Assembly (NCBI GenBank): GCA_964633825.1 | Contig: CAZWHE010000116.1 | Location: forward strand, 1-13,295 | DNA length: 13,295 bases | Reading direction: 5' to 3' | Origin: CAZWHE01 sp964633825 | Lineage (GTDB): Bacteria; Planctomycetota; B15-G4; CAYZWU01 | Shown here: piece by piece, positions 7,189-13,295 of the stretch | Layout: each line of letters begins with the position of its first letter | How positions within the stretch are numbered: the first letter of the stretch is position 1 | Program-made: the position numbers and the translations under genes | The notes under the pieces: generated by a model | The model's database searches: none | Told to the model about the DNA's origin: nothing | Seen by the model: the letters and a program-made list of their open reading frames with translations, nothing else

Positions 7189-7238
7189 ATTTTTATCTCC
7201 ATGAGGTCACTCAATCACGGCCTTTGGCAAGTATGATA

Positions 7239-7445
7239 TCAGCCTTCGGCGGCTTCGCGCCTCAACATAAACAGAACATAAGAAGTAAAACCCAAGGAAC
7301 CCCGAAGGTTGACCACCTGGAAGACTTCCCATCCGTCGTCTTGCAAGCTTCCCAGCCTGTCGAGATCGTCTTTGGAAAACCGGCTCCAGAAACCGAAGGT
7401 GGGCACGGTCTTCAGCTGCAGGTTGTTGTATTCCCACTTCGCCAT
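7239..7445 (-). CDS. DUF4177-like small protein
   Basis: The 68-residue protein has the layout of DUF4177: WEYNNLQL near the start, a central LDRLGSLQDDGWEVFQVVN segment (Leu-Gly, then Gly-Trp-Glu) and a closing hydrophobic strand that ends in LRR. Members are small cytoplasmic alpha-beta proteins of unknown function. An AGGAGG site seven to eight bases before the ATG makes the start firm. It sits 45 bases after the zinc-ribbon gene and 50 before the SDR gene, in the same direction. Confidence 0.75.
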   Translation of the reverse strand: MAKWEYNNLQLKTVPTFGFWSRFSKDDLDRLGSLQDDGWEVFQVVNLRGSLGFTSYVLFMLRREAAEG

Positions 7446-7490
7446 TGTTACGCCTCCTCGCGTATTATGAATGCGCCTGATCGGCGTTGT

Positions 7491-7904
7491 TTATTCACCC
7501 GAAGATTCTCCGGGCCGTGGATCGTCGAATCCGCCGTACTGTCTGATGAAAACGATGATGGGGTCGTCCTTGTCGTATCCCGGGCGAAAGCTGATTTCGC
7601 ATGAGGGACAGGTCCAGACGCCCGTAATTCGTTCGCCGCAGGCGGGGCAGGTTCCGGTAAAAGGCTGCTCCCCTGCGGGATCGTTTATATCCAGAAAGTG
7701 ACGAAAGGCGATGGCGGCGGCCGGCGCATGCTCTTCGGCGACGTAGACGGAGTACGAGTGTTCGGCGCCCATTTGATTAACACGCGTCGTTACGGTTTTG
7801 CTTTCGTAGTTGATGCCCAGGTGAGTGAAATGCTTTTCGATATGCAGGAATTCCTCATAGTTCAGAAGCATGGGGATTTCGATCCACTTATTTTCGCTGT
7901 TCAT
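7491..7904 (-). CDS. DUF2007-like protein with a C-terminal zinc ribbon
   Basis: The 137-residue product has an N-terminal alpha-beta domain (about 8-72) with the feel of DUF2007: strands around IEIPMLL, a helix FLHIEKHFTHLGI and SYSVYVAEEHAPAAAIAF. A zinc ribbon follows, with CPAC at 86-89 and CPSC at 99-102, which should bind one zinc ion. A short acidic tail closes the protein. DUF2007 proteins are linked to signalling or proteolysis in a loose way; the exact role is unknown. An AGGTGG site lies just before the ATG and overlaps the stop of the esterase gene, so translation is probably coupled. Confidence 0.7.
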   Translation of the reverse strand: MNSENKWIEIPMLLNYEEFLHIEKHFTHLGINYESKTVTTRVNQMGAEHSYSVYVAEEHAPAAAIAFRHFLDINDPAGEQPFTGTCPACGERITGVWTCPSCEISFRPGYDKDDPIIVFIRQYGGFDDPRPGESSGE

Positions 7905-7912
7905 GGTTCCAC

Positions 7913-8875
7913 CTATCGAGCAGGATCATCGGGGGCGTCGGTTTTATCCGGAACGAGTTCGTTCGCGTCCTGCGGGTTTTCAAGGAAAGCCATGATGAGC
8001 CGCGTATAGGGATCGCCGGGCTGCCCGATGCAGGTATTGATCCCGGCATGATCCTTGTCGGCCGCGTGGATTGTCTGCGCGGGCGTTCCGGCCTCGCGCA
8101 GGGCCTCGGTCAGATCCTTCGACAAGCGCTCGCCCTCCATCCTCCGCCCCGTATGAAAGAAGAGCATGGGCGGGATCCCTTTTCGCGGCGCCACGTGATG
8201 CCGCGGCGACGCGTCGCGCCATGCTTCTTCCGTCTCGCCGAATGCGTTTTCGTAGAGCCGGCGCATCCTGGGCCCGGCGTTCAGCTCGTTCACGTAGCGC
8301 GGAATATCGTAGGCCGCCGTGTCGAGGCAGATCGTCCCTTTGATGATCGTGAGCTTCTTCCCTTCGGCCTTCAGCCGGCGATGGTCCGTGCTGACGAGCG
8401 CCGCCAGGTGGGCGCCCGCCGAGTGTCCCATGACGAACATCCTCTCCGGGTCGCCGCCGCGCTCTTCCACGTGGTCGTGAAGCCACGCCAGCGCCTTGGC
8501 GACGTCCTGCACGTGCGCCGGGTGTTTCGGGTCGTCTTGCGTTTTCGACAGCCGATAGTTGATGCTCACGTAAACGAAGCCGTGGCCGACGAAATGGGGG
8601 GCCTTGAAAAGCGTCATCGACCTGTTCGCCTTGTCGCCCATTCGCCAGCCGCCGCCGTGAATCATGACGAGCACGGGCCGCGGTTTGCGGGGCGCGTCTT
8701 TTTTCGACGTGTAGATATCGAGGCTGAGAAGATCGGGATCGACGCCGTCCATCTTTTCGTACTCGATGTTGCAAAACGCCTCTATTTCAAGCTCTTCCTC
8801 CGCGGAGAATATCGGAGAGAGGCCGGTGACGAGGAGCAGCGCTGCAACCATATATGCTGAACGGCGTGGTTTCAT
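7913..8875 (-). CDS. Exported alpha/beta-hydrolase (esterase/lipase type)
   Basis: The 320-residue protein begins with a signal peptide (basic MKPRR, hydrophobic core to about residue 24, FSA cleavage site) and should act outside the cytoplasm. HGGGW at 73-77 supplies the oxyanion hole and GHSAG at 150-154 the nucleophile Ser152, as in the BD-FAE/hormone-sensitive-lipase-like esterases. His276 (DKDHAG) is the likely catalytic His. The segment where the acid is often found (HTGRRMEGE, 241-249) has no Asp, so Glu or another residue may serve. It is probably a carboxylesterase on small or polysaccharide-linked esters. The ATG overlaps the stop of the upstream gene by ATGA, and the gene ends eight bases before the zinc-ribbon gene. 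Confidence 0.88.
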   Translation of the reverse strand: MKPRRSAYMVAALLLVTGLSPIFSAEEELEIEAFCNIEYEKMDGVDPDLLSLDIYTSKKDAPRKPRPVLVMIHGGGWRMGDKANRSMTLFKAPHFVGHGFVYVSINYRLSKTQDDPKHPAHVQDVAKALAWLHDHVEERGGDPERMFVMGHSAGAHLAALVSTDHRRLKAEGKKLTIIKGTICLDTAAYDIPRYVNELNAGPRMRRLYENAFGETEEAWRDASPRHHVAPRKGIPPMLFFHTGRRMEGERLSKDLTEALREAGTPAQTIHAADKDHAGINTCIGQPGDPYTRLIMAFLENPQDANELVPDKTDAPDDPAR

Positions 8876-9270
8876 GGTCCTTCCCGGGAGACGAAGTTCT
8901 GGCCGCCTTTCATCTTGTTTTTCAATTCGGAAATGAAATCAACGATGTCGTCCTTGTTTTTCGAGATAAGAAATCCCGAGCTCAATTCGAGTCCGTCTTT
9001 GAGCCATATGATTTTTATGACTGTATATCCAAAACACCACCTTCCCGAGTGCCATTTCCCGGTTTTGAGCTCTTTCATCTTGTTGAATGAAATGGCGATG
9101 GGCTCTTTCGTGAGGTATCTGAGGAAATAAAAAGAATCGTCGTCATACCAGTACTTCCCGTTGCCGCGGGCCAGGAGTTTGTCTTTCGTATATCGTTTCC
9201 ACCATTTTTCATCGATTTCAGTGCCCAGGTAGAGTCCTGTTTTTTTATTTGTATCGAGTTTCTGTTTCAT
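8872..9270 (-). CDS. Unknown protein, possibly PH-like fold, in low-GC sequence
   Basis: The 132-residue protein is rich in Lys, Trp, Tyr and Phe: GTEIDEKWWKRYTKDKLLARG (10-30), a YWYDDDSFYFLRYL stretch and a WHSGRWCFGYTVIKIIWLKDG strand pair, ending in a helix IVDFISELKNKM. The alternating strands and C-terminal helix are compatible with a bacterial PH-like or related small beta-barrel, but this is a weak guess and I do not recognise the family. Codon choice is AT-rich and differs clearly from both neighbours, pointing to separate acquisition. No good ribosome binding site precedes the ATG. Its TGA overlaps the esterase ATG. Confidence 0.6.
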   Translation of the reverse strand: MKQKLDTNKKTGLYLGTEIDEKWWKRYTKDKLLARGNGKYWYDDDSFYFLRYLTKEPIAISFNKMKELKTGKWHSGRWCFGYTVIKIIWLKDGLELSSGFLISKNKDDIVDFISELKNKMKGGQNFVSREGP

Positions 9271-9305
9271 AACTTATGTTCTTTACCAATATCCTTTGCA
9301 GAATG

Positions 9306-9325
9306 CCCCGCAGCTTGCCGCGGGG
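9306..9325 (-). terminator. Hairpin after the HExxH lipoprotein gene, weak terminator candidate
   Basis: CCCCGC (9306-9311) and GCGGGG (9320-9325) form a six-base GC stem with an eight-base loop, starting a few bases after the TGA of the gene that ends at 9330. On the minus strand it is followed by CATTCTGC rather than a run of T, so it is not a standard Rho-independent terminator. It may instead slow RNA decay or reduce expression of the next gene. Confidence 0.3.
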
Positions 9326-9329
9326 AGTT

Positions 9330-10664
9330 TCACTCAAATCGCATGAACAGCGTTTTACCCGATTTTTCCACAGCGGCGCCATGGAAATCCGCGCTGAAAA
9401 AAGGCAGGTCGACGACGACACGCCCGTCCCGAACTTCGATCTTCGGTTCCTTCTCGAGTCCCGCCAGTATCAGGCGGTGAACGCCGTTGAGGATGGGGTG
9501 CGGGCCGACTCCCTCCGTCAAGACGGCGCCTCCCATGACTTCGAGGCAGCCCTTCTCGTTACCCAGCTTGAGGAAGCGCGTGTGGAGCAGCCCGTCCTTG
9601 ACGCGGCGTATGTTCAGCGGGTCGTAGCCCTTGGGCCACAGGGGGCTTTTCTTGTCCGTCTCTATGATCAGCCGCCAGCCCGAGGCCGATTCGAACAATT
9701 TCCGCTGCAGTGATATGCTTGCGAGAAAGCCTGCAACCTCGGCCTGTGCTCTGCGCGAATGCTCGGCGACCAAGGCTTCGGCGAGTCTGCATTCGGGTGA
9801 TCCCTCGACACCGCGCAGCACGGAGGCCAGTTCGATGTCCGGGAACCGGCCGCTGTCGTCGGCGAACCCTTCGCGCCAGCCGGGGCGAAAACGATCGAGC
9901 AGCAGGGCCCAGGCAACACCCGTGATATATGCGCGGCTCCGAACGTCTTCCAGGCCGAAGCCCGCCGGCGGGAGCTCGGGAGACTTCCGGCCCGCCGCCT
10001 TGTACTCGACGTACGTGGCTGTTCCTTCGCCCACTTCGATCCCGCGTTCGTACGCGATATAGGGTGCGTCGAGCAGGGCGAAACGGTCCTTGCGAAAGCC
10101 CAGGGCCAGCTTGGCCCATCGGGCGATCTTTTTCACGTTTTGCGATGCGAACGCGCGACGCAGCGCTTCCGTTTCCGCGCGGCGGAGGGAGAGCGCTTGG
10201 GCGTTGTCCATGGGGTAGGTGAAGAGATATGTTTCGTCGGCGCCCCAGATTCGGTCCGTCGTGAACTGGAACACGTGGAACGCCTCGTGCACGGCAACGG
10301 CGGCCATGTCGCCGAGCGTTCGCTCGGACGAGCGCGGTTCGAGGAGAAGCGTCGCTGTCCGGACGTTCCCGATCATGGCGGAACAGTTGGCGGTAACGGC
10401 CTGATGCCGGCCTTCGAAAACGTGCGCGCCCTGCTTTTCCCGGAACTTTTCCGGAGGCTCGGGATGCCGGAAGAGGTAGGTGTTCGTGCCGTCGAAAACA
10501 GCGAGCGGCACTGCGAGCGGATCGAAGCCCGGCCAGAGAGCTTTCCCCTTTGTAATGCGTTCCAGCTCGCGCTCCAGCGCGATTGCCGGCGGGTCCTCCT
10601 CCTGCGAACCGCCGGACGATCCGATGCACGACAACAGTATTATCAGTGCCGCTGTCTGATACAT
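9330..10664 (-). CDS. Predicted HExxH metalloprotease-like lipoprotein
   Basis: The 444-residue protein starts with a lipoprotein signal peptide whose lipobox is LLSC (Cys13), followed by a Ser/Gly linker, so it should be anchored on the outer face of a membrane. HEAFH (126-130) followed by VFQ provides the zinc-binding helix and the catalytic Glu127. EGTATYVE (Glu213) is a good candidate for the third ligand. The C-terminal half (about 330-444) holds beta-rich segments. I do not recognise a named peptidase family. The start is set by GGAGGTGA directly before the ATG at 10664; a longer open frame to 10796 overlaps other coding sequence. The stop of the methyltransferase fragment lies one base upstream. 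Confidence 0.78.
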   Translation of the reverse strand: MYQTAALIILLSCIGSSGGSQEEDPPAIALERELERITKGKALWPGFDPLAVPLAVFDGTNTYLFRHPEPPEKFREKQGAHVFEGRHQAVTANCSAMIGNVRTATLLLEPRSSERTLGDMAAVAVHEAFHVFQFTTDRIWGADETYLFTYPMDNAQALSLRRAETEALRRAFASQNVKKIARWAKLALGFRKDRFALLDAPYIAYERGIEVGEGTATYVEYKAAGRKSPELPPAGFGLEDVRSRAYITGVAWALLLDRFRPGWREGFADDSGRFPDIELASVLRGVEGSPECRLAEALVAEHSRRAQAEVAGFLASISLQRKLFESASGWRLIIETDKKSPLWPKGYDPLNIRRVKDGLLHTRFLKLGNEKGCLEVMGGAVLTEGVGPHPILNGVHRLILAGLEKEPKIEVRDGRVVVDLPFFSADFHGAAVEKSGKTLFMRFE

Positions 10665-10665
10665 G

Positions 10666-10923
10666 TCACCTCCGGAATACGCCGACAATGATATTGAACA
10701 TCGGAACACGGGCCGCGTAATCCCGGCATTGGCGCCCAAACTTTCGGAGGCACTGTTTCTCTTCGGCCGCAGCCTGTAGGTAGAAAAACAGGGCACTCAG
10801 GAGGGACAGTGCCGCGGTCACCCAGTTGTACGACATCATGGCGAACCCGGCAACCGGCAATATATAGCCGAGGTACCGGGGATGCCGGACCAGGCGGTAC
10901 GGGTCGGTTTCGGTCCTATGGGC
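10666..10923 (-). pseudogene. C-terminal part of an isoprenylcysteine methyltransferase-like membrane protein
   Basis: The open frame directly after the stop of the M50-like gene (same frame) codes 85 residues. It begins AHRTETDPYRLVRHPRYLGY, which contains the YRLVRHPRYLG signature of the ICMT/phospholipid methyltransferase C-terminal domain. A membrane hairpin follows (WVTAALSLLSALFFYLQ), then EEKQCLRKFG, matching the family's EE..L...FG..Y pattern. The N-terminal membrane segments normally found before it are absent. A TTG at 10860 would start after the signature and has no ribosome binding site. The 3' end is intact and meets the next gene at a one-base spacing, with that gene's ribosome site inside this frame. 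Likely a truncated remnant, or a C-terminal extension made by readthrough of the upstream TGA. Confidence 0.6.
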
Positions 10924-11460
10924 TCATAACCACAACAGCAACGCCGGCAGGCCGACCCGAATGACGACCATGCCGAAGGACCAGCAGATCGCCGGCGCGG
11001 GAGCGAGAGAGTGCATCAGGGTCGTATCGCCCCACGGCTCGCCCGTGCGGCGTGCGCGCGGCAGATCCAAAGCGAACAGGTAGACGAGGTAGAACACCAG
11101 AGAAACCCCGACTATTAAAAACGCATAGAGCCGGAATCCCGTCCCGTGAAAAATGAGCGCCATAAGCACGGTAAAGATCGTTTCGAAAAGAAAACCTCCG
11201 GAGACGTAGATAAACCGGCCGCGAACAGAGGGAACATGCCGGCGGAGAATGCCGAGATAGCGTTGGAGGTCGCTGACGGAAACCCAGTCGGCGTTGTCAC
11301 GCAAAACGACCTGCTGTGGAAACGTGAGCAGCCGTATGCGCATCTGCGCCCAGGGAATGCCCGCCAGACGGCCCATCATGTAGTGGCCGATCTCGTGCAC
11401 AACGATAAACAGGACAATGCAGACGGCGTTGAATACGAATATTTGCACGAACAACTGCAT
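10924..11460 (-). CDS. M50-like (site-2 protease type) membrane metalloprotease
   Basis: The 178-residue integral membrane protein has HEIGH at 22-26 inside the first membrane segment (residues 5-30), the hallmark of intramembrane site-2-type proteases. Further membrane spans lie at about 84-105, 108-131 and 155-178. GDTTLMH (Asp145) before the last span may supply the third zinc ligand, where family members have an Asp-Gly. It resembles short M50-type proteins lacking a PDZ domain; the substrate is unknown. The start at 11460 has GGAG six bases upstream. A longer open frame to 11826 is low-complexity sequence overlapping the SH3 gene and is rejected. It ends in LLLWL-TGA, and the same frame continues into the methyltransferase fragment. 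Confidence 0.8.
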   Translation of the reverse strand: MQLFVQIFVFNAVCIVLFIVVHEIGHYMMGRLAGIPWAQMRIRLLTFPQQVVLRDNADWVSVSDLQRYLGILRRHVPSVRGRFIYVSGGFLFETIFTVLMALIFHGTGFRLYAFLIVGVSLVFYLVYLFALDLPRARRTGEPWGDTTLMHSLAPAPAICWSFGMVVIRVGLPALLLWL

Positions 11461-11539
11461 CGCAATCTCCGATAAATCACCTAACGCGAGCACAACCTGC
11501 GAATCGGAACCGGCCGCGGCGCTTTCTTTCGCAGATACA

Positions 11540-11890
11540 TTAACCTGAGCTCCCGTGCTCGGGCTCGATTCGGTCGGCCGGTATCCAGCCGGCTTCGCCC
11601 TCATTGTTGCGAACCCAAACCCAACCGCTCTCTTTGTATATGACATTGAGCTCATCGCCGGGCCGGACGGTGAGCTCTCTGCTGTTGTAGTCTTGTGAGA
11701 GAACACAGAAGCCGCCCTTGATCTCCACCCACGACTCGGGAACCCACGCCGATTCGCCGCCATCGGTTGTGCACCAGATCCAGCCCGGCCATTCGGTGTG
11801 CTTCCTCTCGAACCGGAGCCTCTCATCTTTCTTGAAGACGAGAGCTTCAGGGTAAGCGGATTCGTAAGGCGCTTTGACTCGATACTTCAT
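11540..11890 (-). CDS. Tandem SH3-domain protein
   Basis: The 116-residue product consists of two variant SH3 domains. The first (about 1-58) has the ALYDY-like opening KYRVKAPYES, then WPGWIWC and ESAWVPESWVEI. The second (60-112) has DYNSRELTVRPGDELNVI, GWVWVRN and GEAGWIPADRIEPE. No signal peptide is seen, so it is probably cytoplasmic, unlike the exported cell-wall-binding SH3b domains. Proteins with this layout are found singly in many bacteria and are presumed to bind peptides. The start is the ATG at 11890; the ribosome site is poor, and a TTG four codons upstream (11902) is less likely. Confidence 0.85.
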   Translation of the reverse strand: MKYRVKAPYESAYPEALVFKKDERLRFERKHTEWPGWIWCTTDGGESAWVPESWVEIKGGFCVLSQDYNSRELTVRPGDELNVIYKESGWVWVRNNEGEAGWIPADRIEPEHGSSG

Positions 11891-11942
11891 GACTCTGATC
11901 AATCCGTTTAAACACTGTTACAAAGCGACACGATTGGGTATT

Positions 11943-12662
11943 CTACCCGATAAGAATCCCGGTCACGTACCTGACGGAATCCGTGTCCTGCGTGGCAAGA
12001 CGCCAGTCCTTGATCCAGCGGATCTCTTGGGGGCCGCCCCCGCAGACCGGGAACTTCGAAGCCCCTCTGCAAAGAGAATTGACCCAGAAACCGCAAGCCT
12101 CGGGGGCGAACAACCTGTGCTCGGGCTGCCGGCACTCCGGATCCTCGCTGCATCCCTCGGGGCAGACCCGGCAGGGGCCGCAGGCGTATGCCTCGAGGAC
12201 GTTGTATCCATTCTCGCGCAGGGCTTTCGCTGCTCGGGCGATAAAGGGGTGGATGCGTCTCTGCTGGATGCGGGCCTCGTTTCCTTCGAACTGGACGATC
12301 AAGAAACCGCGGGCTTCCGAGAGAAGGCTCATCGTCTTCACGGTTGCCGGTGCGTGGGGCGGACACCCTTTCAAACCTCTCAGGTCTCCGGGACACGCGG
12401 CAATGATTCCGTCGGTTGTTCGGTACGGTATGCGGCAGAACCGCTTTATCTCTTCATCGATAACGGAATGTTCCGGGGGCATCATGCCGGCTCGAAGGAT
12501 GAATCCCTCCATGTTGGCATCCTTGTCCTTCAGCTTGGCGAGGATGTCTCCCGTTCTCCGGCGGTGTTGTTCAAAGAAATCAACGAATGCCCTGCCGGGC
12601 GCTTCGTTGGATAGGGGTGCGATCCTTTCCGCTTTCTTTATGGAGTTTTCCTTCTCAATCAT
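11943..12662 (-). CDS. DUF2284 family cysteine-rich metal-binding protein
   Basis: The 239-residue protein matches DUF2284: CPPHAP at 100-105, a helix-strand core with a conserved ENGYNVLEAYACGPC segment, then CGPCRVCPEGC (Cys161, 164, 167, 171), Cys177 (ECRQPEHR) and Cys190. The Cx2Cx2Cx3C spacing equals a ferredoxin-type [4Fe-4S] motif, so an iron-sulfur cluster is plausible. The family is described only as predicted metal-binding. It is cytoplasmic, with no signal peptide. An AGGA site about five bases before the ATG supports the start. The gene follows the MBL-fold gene by 62 bases and precedes the SH3 gene by 52. Confidence 0.85.
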   Translation of the reverse strand: MIEKENSIKKAERIAPLSNEAPGRAFVDFFEQHRRRTGDILAKLKDKDANMEGFILRAGMMPPEHSVIDEEIKRFCRIPYRTTDGIIAACPGDLRGLKGCPPHAPATVKTMSLLSEARGFLIVQFEGNEARIQQRRIHPFIARAAKALRENGYNVLEAYACGPCRVCPEGCSEDPECRQPEHRLFAPEACGFWVNSLCRGASKFPVCGGGPQEIRWIKDWRLATQDTDSVRYVTGILIG

Positions 12663-12735
12663 CCGGTTCCTGTCTATCGATCAAAACAAGGGCGCCGACA
12701 ATCTGTTTCAGCGTCGGGAAGACGTCAGCTGTCAT
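12655..12735 (-). CDS. Possible 26-residue small ORF bridging two genes
   Basis: An ATG inside the last codons of the MBL-fold gene opens a frame coding MTADVFPTLKQIVGALVLID plus six more residues, ending in a TGA that overlaps the ATG of the DUF2284 gene. The product has a balanced, helix-like composition. No clear ribosome site precedes it. It could be a leader that couples translation, a remnant of a longer reading frame, or chance. Confidence 0.2.
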   Translation of the reverse strand: MTADVFPTLKQIVGALVLIDRQEPDD

Positions 12736-13295
12736 ATCCCGCAAGCAGTTCGATCGTGTGATCGAGCAGCCCAGGATCAAGTCTATCGCCGTGCCCCGGA
12801 ACAATCAACTCGGCGTCGAATCGGCGCAGGTTCCGAATCGATTCCGGCCAGGCTTCCATGTCCGCGTCCGATCTGTTTCCCACACCGTTCCAGCCTATGA
12901 CCATGCATCCGCCGAAGAGCACCTTTCGAGCCGGGAAATAAACGACCACGTTGTCCGGTGAGTGGGACGGCCCCGGATAGTATATTTGAACGACCTCATC
13001 CCCGAATTTCAGTTCCAGGCCTTTGTGTAGATCGAACAAGCTAGCGGGGGCCTTGTATGACAATCTTTTGAAAGCCTCGGAGAAACGCCGGTGTTTCGGC
13101 GCTTGAAGCTGATCGAGGATCATTCTTTTCATCCGATCTCCGCGTTCCCGCAGCAGCCGGGCGGTCGATCTCGAACCATAGACCGGGATTCCGTGCTCTA
13201 TCAGGCAGCTGTAGCCGCCCAAATTGTCGATGTGATATCCCGTATTGACGGCTGTGATCGAACGTGATCCATACCGGGCCGAAATCCATTTCAGC
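12725..13295 (-). CDS. Subclass B1-like metallo-beta-lactamase-fold protein (5' end cut by the window)
   Basis: The frame is open to the right edge and shows 189 residues; a B1 enzyme is about 230 plus signal peptide, so some 50-70 N-terminal residues are missing. The B1 landmarks are NTGYHIDNLGG, GPSHSPDNVVVYFP, VLFGGCMV, GNRSDADMEAWP and VPGHGDRLDPGLLDHT. By standard B1 numbering His118, Asp120, His196, Cys221 and His263 are present. Position 116 is Gly instead of His, and position 224, usually Lys for substrate carboxylate binding, is Ile. The Asp-Cys-His zinc site is intact and the three-His site is not. It may be a true lactamase with altered metal use or a B1-derived hydrolase with another substrate. 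It is the first visible gene of the minus-strand run. Confidence 0.88.
   Translation of the reverse strand, partial: LKWISARYGSRSITAVNTGYHIDNLGGYSCLIEHGIPVYGSRSTARLLRERGDRMKRMILDQLQAPKHRRFSEAFKRLSYKAPASLFDLHKGLELKFGDEVVQIYYPGPSHSPDNVVVYFPARKVLFGGCMVIGWNGVGNRSDADMEAWPESIRNLRRFDAELIVPGHGDRLDPGLLDHTIELLAGYDS

Noticed and set aside
6310..7236. Plus-strand open frame of about 308 codons
   Set aside because: It is antisense to the SDR gene, which has complete cofactor and catalytic motifs.
11461..11826. N-terminal extension of the M50-like protein
   Set aside because: The added residues are low-complexity Ser/Gly/Arg sequence antiparallel in phase to the SH3 gene, and a good ribosome site precedes the ATG at 11460.
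3597..13295. Integron cassette array
   Set aside because: The genes are co-oriented and unrelated as in such arrays, but gaps are mostly under 80 bases, several genes overlap, and no attC-like pairs of GTTRRRY/RYYYAAC boxes or integrase gene are seen.

Overview
The window looks like chromosomal DNA from a GC-rich, probably Gram-negative bacterium. It carries Shine-Dalgarno-led genes, two predicted lipoproteins, a large secreted FG-GAP protein and many small orphan domains. The seven-repeat FG-GAP protein with its C-terminal adhesin-like tail resembles proteins common in Planctomycetota and neighbouring uncultured phyla. That placement is an impression, not a demonstrated assignment. I see no rRNA, tRNA, CRISPR array, transposase, integrase or origin.

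Layout, left to right. Bases 1-55 may hold the 3' end of a plus-strand gene. Bases 56-324 have no convincing gene but contain a dense set of nested inverted repeats (124-250). A secreted FG-GAP protein lies on the minus strand (325-2031). It is divergent from a plus-strand AAA ATPase with a DUF4143 C-terminus (2304-3503). The 272-base region between them holds a strong operator-like dyad with a repeated half site, and a candidate promoter that would give a leaderless ATPase mRNA.

From about 3597 to the right edge every gene is on the minus strand, tightly packed, with several 4-base ATGA overlaps. In transcription order (right to left) these are: a subclass B1-like metallo-beta-lactamase-fold protein (cut by the edge), a DUF2284 cysteine-rich protein, a tandem SH3 protein, an M50-like membrane metalloprotease, the C-terminal part of an isoprenylcysteine methyltransferase-like protein, an HExxH lipoprotein, a low-GC protein of unknown function, an alpha/beta-hydrolase, a DUF2007-like zinc-ribbon protein, a DUF4177-like small protein, an SDR oxidoreductase, a membrane protein interrupted by an in-frame TGA, a pentapeptide-repeat protein, a two-segment membrane protein, a cupin-like protein and a second HExxH lipoprotein.

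These genes do not form a recognisable pathway. What stands out is a co-oriented run of unrelated, mostly single-domain genes that is rich in predicted metal-binding proteins: three unrelated HExxH proteins, an MBL fold, a zinc ribbon and a cysteine-cluster protein. Two genes show signs of decay (an in-frame stop and an N-terminal truncation). I read this as an accessory, accreted region rather than a dedicated system. The most interesting items are the structured repeat at 124-250, the altered active site of the MBL protein, and the operator/leaderless promoter of the ATPase.
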